DNA of 64,000 nt from Posidonia oceanica (taxonomy: Eukaryota; Streptophyta; Magnoliopsida; Alismatales; Posidoniaceae), in contig JAZBRS010000026.1 in the NCBI GenBank assembly GCA_037176725.1, positions 105,941,501-106,005,500 on the forward strand. Reading direction: 5' to 3'. Positions 58,991 to 64,000 of this stretch are shown piece by piece; the stretch's first letter is position 1, and every line of letters starts with the position of its first letter. The translations under genes were made by a program, and so were the position numbers. Below the pieces are notes generated by a model. The model had not been told where the DNA came from. It made no database searches and saw only the letters and a program-made list of their open reading frames with translations.

Positions 58991-60586
58991 AAAGCAGGGA
59001 AGGCAAGGCGATACCAAAGGATAAACGAGATGCCCCTGGCATCGAGGGAATGATACCGAAGAGCAGCTGACATGCCCTGGTATTAGGACGCAGATAAGTT
59101 TGCTTTGCGGGCGAACGAGACAAATGGAGATGCGAATGCTGGGTGGCCAAGCTGGCCGGTCTAGTCGAGAGAAGTCTGCCAAGGAGTCTTGTCTACAAGT
59201 GCTCCTGGACCGCTGCTGCTGAATACTGGCTGAGGCACTGGATGACGCTTGTTCGTTGATGCTCACCTCTGAAGGTGGATTGGTTCATTGCTGTCTACCT
59301 GCTGAAAGAGTGTTGTCGCAGCTTGCTGTATGTTTGTTGTCCATTCCTGATGCTTGCGGGGCATTGGGCGTCTACGGTGCTATTCTGGACTTGCAGTTCT
59401 GTTGGGCTTCTCGAAGTAGTCTTTCCTTTGCGGGGCAGCAAAGATGCCCTTGGTTAAAGCCCCTCGTTCATATGCTCAGTTCTGGGTGCAGTGGATCTGC
59501 TTCCTGATGGAGGATGCAAGGTTTGTGTTGTTGATTGTAGCAAGCTCGCTCTGAGAGTGCTCTGATGTATGTGCTTTGACTAGAGGGTGGCTGACATGCC
59601 TCTGGTCACAAATGTTGTAGTAGATCCTACGAGGTTATGCATAAGCAAGGAGTATTGCAATGGTCAAGCAAGTTGGTTGATTAAGAGGTGTTTTGATTGT
59701 TCTGCCCTTAGTTATGCTGGAAAGCATTCATGCCTGCTGAAAAGGAGGAGGAAGCCCTCGACTCAATAGACCCTACCGGACTCACAAGTTGTGGGTGGCT
59801 CTTCTTAGTGGGTGGTGACGCTCAAGCTCTCAGTGGGTGATGGATTAGGCTCTACGTCAAACTCTTTTAGGCCCTACACCTGCTATTTTGAGGCTTTTCC
59901 ATTCTTTTCTGCTCCCTCATGGACGCTCGGATTCGCTCTATCACTGGCTTGGAGGTAATAGGCGGCTGGTCTGGGCTGGAGGCTTTTGCTGCAAAAGGGG
60001 TGGCTAGTCCCTTCGGGGATGTTGGCTTCCCAGGCGCATGCTCTGACTCCTCTCTAGAGTGTGGTAGGGATAAGGCTATGCCGTGCGTCCCTCTCTTGGG
60101 CTGACTTTTGTCTTCGCTTTCTGACTGCATATTTTCTTTTATGCCCATGCGAATATGTATATTCTTTTCAGCTCACTCTCTCAGTCGCCCTAGCATTTTG
60201 TCTCCCTCTGGGAGGTGTAGGCCCCTTATGGAGTTTGGACACTTCGTCCTACTCTCAGTGGGTGGTGGCTTCCTCACTTACCTGGTCATCTAGGTGTGGA
60301 TATGGGTTTTTCGCGTCGGAGGAAGCGTTGCTCGCATTGTTTTGGCTTCCTCGGCGTCCCTTTTGCTTGTTCATCGATTTCTCCACTCCACGGGTGTTGA
60401 AATCGGTGTGATCGCCACTCTCGGTTTGCTTTCGTCGGCCATCGAGACGCCTTGGGGAGATAGATTGGTGGATGCGGGTTCAGCTACCTTAGGACAGTGC
60501 CAGCACTGCCTAAGGGTGCCCGTGCTTGTGAGCTTCTTTTCTTCTTCTTCTCCTTGCAAAACAAAACTAGCATTCGTGGGTTAATT
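58991..60586 (+). mobile_element. non-coding flank of the array, probably 3' region of the Tat-like element
   Basis: GATGCCCCTGGCATC and GATACCGAAG words near 59030-59090 echo GATGCCCCTGGTATC near 57074, so the array sits between related blocks. The rest is GC-moderate DNA with CAGTGGGTGGTG repeated near 59802, 59836 and 60256. I recognise no protein. Confidence 0.45.
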
Positions 60587-61937
60587 TTGTGTAGTAAGAG
60601 TGATAAGGAGGAATGTATGTAACATGAAAAAGCGAGTAAGAAGCAAACACGTACTCGAGGGACTATTTCCCCCTGGATGAAACTAAATGTTATGTAATAT
60701 GATGAATCAAATAATTAAGTAAAATGGATAAAGAAGAACCCCCTTTTGTGTATGCAAGTAGATGAGGTTGGAGATTAAAGAAAGGCCGGAACTCTGTGGC
60801 AATCTCGAAAATTTTTCTCTCTCGCTTTCTCTAACTTTCACTCGAATTTTCTCTCAGAATTTTTGGATCTTGGGTTTCATCTCTCAACTCAAATTTCTGT
60901 GTTCCCTTCTAAAATTTTCTAGTCCTCCCTCAAGGCTGAGGTACCCCTACTTATATAGAAGTAGGGGAGGAACAAATTTGGCAAAGTGGCCCGAATTTGG
61001 CATGATTGAGCAATTGTGGCAAAAAGTTTCCCATTTTGAAGTGTTGAACGTTGAAAATCCAGATGTTTTACGTTGAACACTAGAATCCTAGCGTTCAACG
61101 ACCACTCGAGCTCCAGCTACCAAAGATAAAGAATATTCCCTCACTAATGATTGAATGGCAATTATTGGGCCCAGATTAAGCCCTGCCTGGTCAACGGAAC
61201 TCTAAAGAAGGTAAAAATTCGGATTTTTAAATCGTCCTAAAAAGGAAAGTTGGTGACAGAAATTTGCCGTCGTAGAACGCCTGGAACTCAAGCGTTCTAC
61301 ATTGAACGCTCATTAATAAGCGTTCAACGACCGCCCGATGTGCAGCTGTCAATTTGAGGGAATAATCAACAATTAAAGGTAGATTAAACCTGATTAAATC
61401 ATGATTGGGCACCCACTTGATCAACGGATCTCTAAAAAGAGAAATATTTCGAATTTCGGATTTGTCTAAATAAGGAAAGTTTTTGACAACACTGGCCATT
61501 ATAGAATGACAGCAATGCCACCGTTCTACGTTGAATGCTGTTAAACCAGCGTTCAACACACCCAGGCAATCAACCTGCCAAATTTGGCCAAGAAATCAAT
61601 CAGACCTAAATTGCTGAAATTACGAGATCGTGATGGTCTCCGTAAAAGGCACGAAGATTTGGTGTGATCTGGAGATTGGGTCGAGTCCATAAATGGTAAG
61701 CTGGGTTGATTTGGCAATGAATAGATTTGGAGACGTAGAATGCTTCTACTCCTGCGTTCAATGTAGAACGCTCAGTTTCTGGCATTCAACATTGGACACC
61801 CATAATCGTGCGTTCAACACCCTGGAATAGCAAATTGCCCTATGAGAGTACTTGGATTGATTAAAAGGTTTCTGAACATGATATGGTGCAAAGAGGTTTC
61901 ATGACATTAGGGGAGTGTCAAAACAGGATATCTACAA
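60587..61937 (+). repeat. LTR-like segment of a second Tat/Ogre-like element
   Basis: It ends GATATCTACA and is followed by ATTGCCCCTCCTTGAAGG, the same junction style as at 56142 (TGTCTACA then TGCCC). A TATA-like CTTATATAGAAGTAGGGG lies at 60950. The start is uncertain; TGTGTAGTAAG at 60587 is a candidate. From 61035 to 61820 it holds four diverged units of about 230 bp, each with GCGTTCAAC palindromes. Confidence 0.5.
61035..61820 (+). repeat. four diverged about 230-bp units with perfect short hairpins
   Basis: GCGTTCAAC occurs near 61093, 61319, 61550 and 61811. In the second unit GTAGAACGC (61272-61280) pairs with GCGTTCTAC (61292-61300), and TTGAACGCT (61302-61310) with AGCGTTCAA (61319-61327). 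Between hairpins GGTCAACGGAACTCTAAA and TGATCAACGGATCTCTAAA-type blocks also repeat. Confidence 0.8.
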
Positions 61938-62149
61938 TTGCCCCTCCTTGAAGGTGGCTTCAGAACGAAGCTAACTTTAAAGCAAGACGATATTCTCATG
62001 TGGCACTACCCGTAGGGGATTTTTCGATTAATGAAAGAGATGATCCAACACCTGCTACCACCAGGCTGGATGAGAAATAAACGGGGGCGAGCTGGATAAG
62101 ACATCCAACACTTGGAACCTGGATAAGAGACTAAATGTTGCCACTAGGG
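61938..62149 (+). other. leader between LTR-like end and 41-bp array
   Basis: It begins with the TTGCCCCTCC phrase. No coding sequence is seen. Confidence 0.45.
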
Positions 62150-63262
62150 GAAGAGATATGGCCTCAGGTGTTGCATAAGGGGGTCGAACTAAAGGACACG
62201 GCCTCGGGCGTTGCCCAAGGGGGTCGAACTGAAAAGACACAGCCTAGGCCATTGCCCAAGGGGGTCGAATTGAAAAGACACGGCCTAGGGCGTTGCCCAA
62301 GGGGGTCAAACTGAAAGACACGGTCTAGGACGTTGCCTAAGGGGGTCGAATTGAAATGACATGGCCTAGGGCATTGCCCAAGAGGGTCGAACTGAAAAGA
62401 CATGGCCTAGGGCGTTGCTCAAGGGGGTCGAATTGAAAAGACACGGCCTAGGGCGTTGCCCAAGGGGGTCGAACTGAAAGACACGGTCTAGGGCGTTGCC
62501 CAAGGGGGTCGAACTAAAAGATACGGCCTACGGCATTGCCCTAGGGGGTCGAACTGAAAAGACACGGCCTAGGACGTTGCCCAAGGGGGTCGAATTGAAA
62601 AGACACGACCTAGGGCATTGCCCAAGGGGGTCGAACTGAAAAGACACGGCCTAGGGCATTGCCCAAGGGAGTTGAATTGAAAAGACGCGGTCGAGGGCGT
62701 TGCCCTAGGGGGTCGAATTGAAAAGACACAGCTGAGGGTGTTGCCCAAGGGGGGCAAATTGAAAAGACACGGCCTAGGACGTTGCCCAAACGTTGCCTAA
62801 TGGGGCGAATTGAAAAGACATGGCCTAGGGCAATGCCTAAGGAGGTCGAATTGAAAAGACATGGCCGTGGGGGTTGCCCAAGGGGGTTGAACTGAAAATA
62901 CACGGCCTAGGGAGTTGCTTAAGGGGGTCGAATTGAAAAGACACGGCCAAGGGCATTGCCCAAGGGGGTTAGATTGAAAAGACACGGCCGAGGGGGTTGC
63001 CTAAGGGGGTCGAACTGAAAAGACACGGCCTAGGGAGTTGCCCAAGGAGGGTCAATTGAAAAGACACGGCCTAGGGCATTGCCCAAGGGGATCAAACAGA
63101 AAGGACACGGCCTAGGGCGTTGCCCGAGGGGGTCGAATTGAAAAGACACGGCCTAGGACGTTGCCCAAGGGGGTCGAACTGAAAAGACACGGCCTAATGT
63201 GTTGCCCAAGGGGGTCGAACTGAAAAGTCACGGCCTAATGCGTTGCCCAAGGGGGTCGAACA
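62150..63262 (+). repeat. 41-bp tandem array, about 27 units
   Basis: The unit is GACACGGCCTAGGGCGTTG, CCCAAGGGGGTCGAACTG, AAAA. Lengths alternate between 40 and 41 with three or four A. Each unit holds GGGC-GTT-GCCC inside the larger near-palindrome CCTAGGGC/GCCCAAGG. One unit near 62790 is partly duplicated. The array is directly downstream of an LTR-like end. Confidence 0.93.
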
Positions 63263-64000
63263 AAGTATTGGAAAGATGCCCGACACTGGGGCGAGGGAGT
63301 CTAAAGGGGGATTTGAAAAGAGACAACCGGCACATGGGTGAGGAAGTCTACAGAGGATTTGAAGAGATTGGAGATAACCAGCCTCGACAACTACTCATGA
63401 TGCAACATGATGTATTTTTTTTGCATGGATGCATGCTAGCGAGAATGCAAGGGTGGTGGTCATGATATGCAATGCATGACCCTAAATAATGAGGTTCCTC
63501 CATCATTGCCTGTTTTGATTTTGTAGATATCCCATTCTCGCATTTCTGAGAGTTTATGGAGGTTAGGAACTTCTGAGGCACCTTGAGTCGCATAACTAAG
63601 GCTTAATAACACATTTTCTGGATTTTTCATGATTTGCTTAAAAACAATGCTTAATCTTACTTGGCTCAAGATCGTTAGCTGTGGCAGAGCTGACTCACTC
63701 AGACTAGTAGCAAGTTTTGAGCACTCTTTATTCCACTCAAATTAGTGGCAAAAGACCTAACTAGTTGCCTCCCAAAGCGGTGACATAGACAAGCGCCATT
63801 CTAAGCGGCGACTGGATTGTGTAGGCGCCAAAGAGATAGGCGACTAGCATCTTGCTACTCTCTCCGGTTTAATATCAATATCCTAGGCATTAATATAACA
63901 TACCGGAATTTTATAAGCTATTATAACATTTTTCCATAAATTATTGATATTTATATGATTTTCTAGCATTTAATATATGATATAACACATATATCATATA
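63263..64000. other. flank of the array, no recognisable gene
   Basis: The segment starts with array-like purine-rich DNA, then moderately AT-rich DNA, and ends in an AT-rich stretch with ATATATCATATA. Short open frames are unsupported. Confidence 0.5.

Noticed and set aside
62050..63000. Pro/Phe-rich open frames in the 41-bp array
   Set aside because: The unit length is not a multiple of three and the frames rotate. They are by-products of the repeat.

Overview
This window is nuclear DNA from a flowering plant. The evidence is spliced genes, chromovirus and Tat-type Ty3/gypsy elements, a Ty1/copia element, a Helitron carrying an RPA-like gene, CACTA (En/Spm) transposases, Tourist-like MITEs and fragments of plant ABCG and DnaJ genes. 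I cannot name the species. I see no intact host gene. The window is a stack of nested, mostly dead transposable elements with a few host-gene fossils between them.

Left part (1-13960): an old Tat-like Ty3/gypsy element on the minus strand is cut inside its reverse transcriptase by an 11.2 kb Tekay-type chromovirus (393-11553, minus strand). That element has 3.1 kb LTRs, an initiator-methionine-tRNA primer site and an exact 5-bp target duplication. Both pol regions carry stops. Middle-left (13961-32560): AT-rich intergenic DNA with LINE, SINE, MITE, copia and CACTA relics, a DnaJ pseudogene, a WD40-like gene fragment and several local tandem or direct repeats.

Centre (about 32564-41936): a Helitron. 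Its Rep-helicase gene (33488-38451) stays in one frame over two introns and is broken only by four nonsense codons and a changed Walker A loop. It is followed by a multi-exon RPA70-like single-strand DNA binding gene (38721-41416). One intron of that gene holds a CACTA terminus. Next (42597-47929) is an ABCG half-transporter pseudogene. Its exon was split by a Tourist-like MITE with a TTA duplication, and the MITE was later split by a 4.5 kb copia element.

Right part: a degraded CACTA element on the minus strand (48280-53216), then two LTR-plus-tandem-array modules typical of Tat-lineage retrotransposons (53928-58990 and about 60587-63262). They have 50-bp and 41-bp tandem repeats whose units contain inverted repeats. 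Many nonsense codons in unrelated elements look like CAG-to-TAG or CGA-to-TGA changes, as expected from long-term cytosine methylation and deamination. Everything here is by-eye reading; no searches were run.
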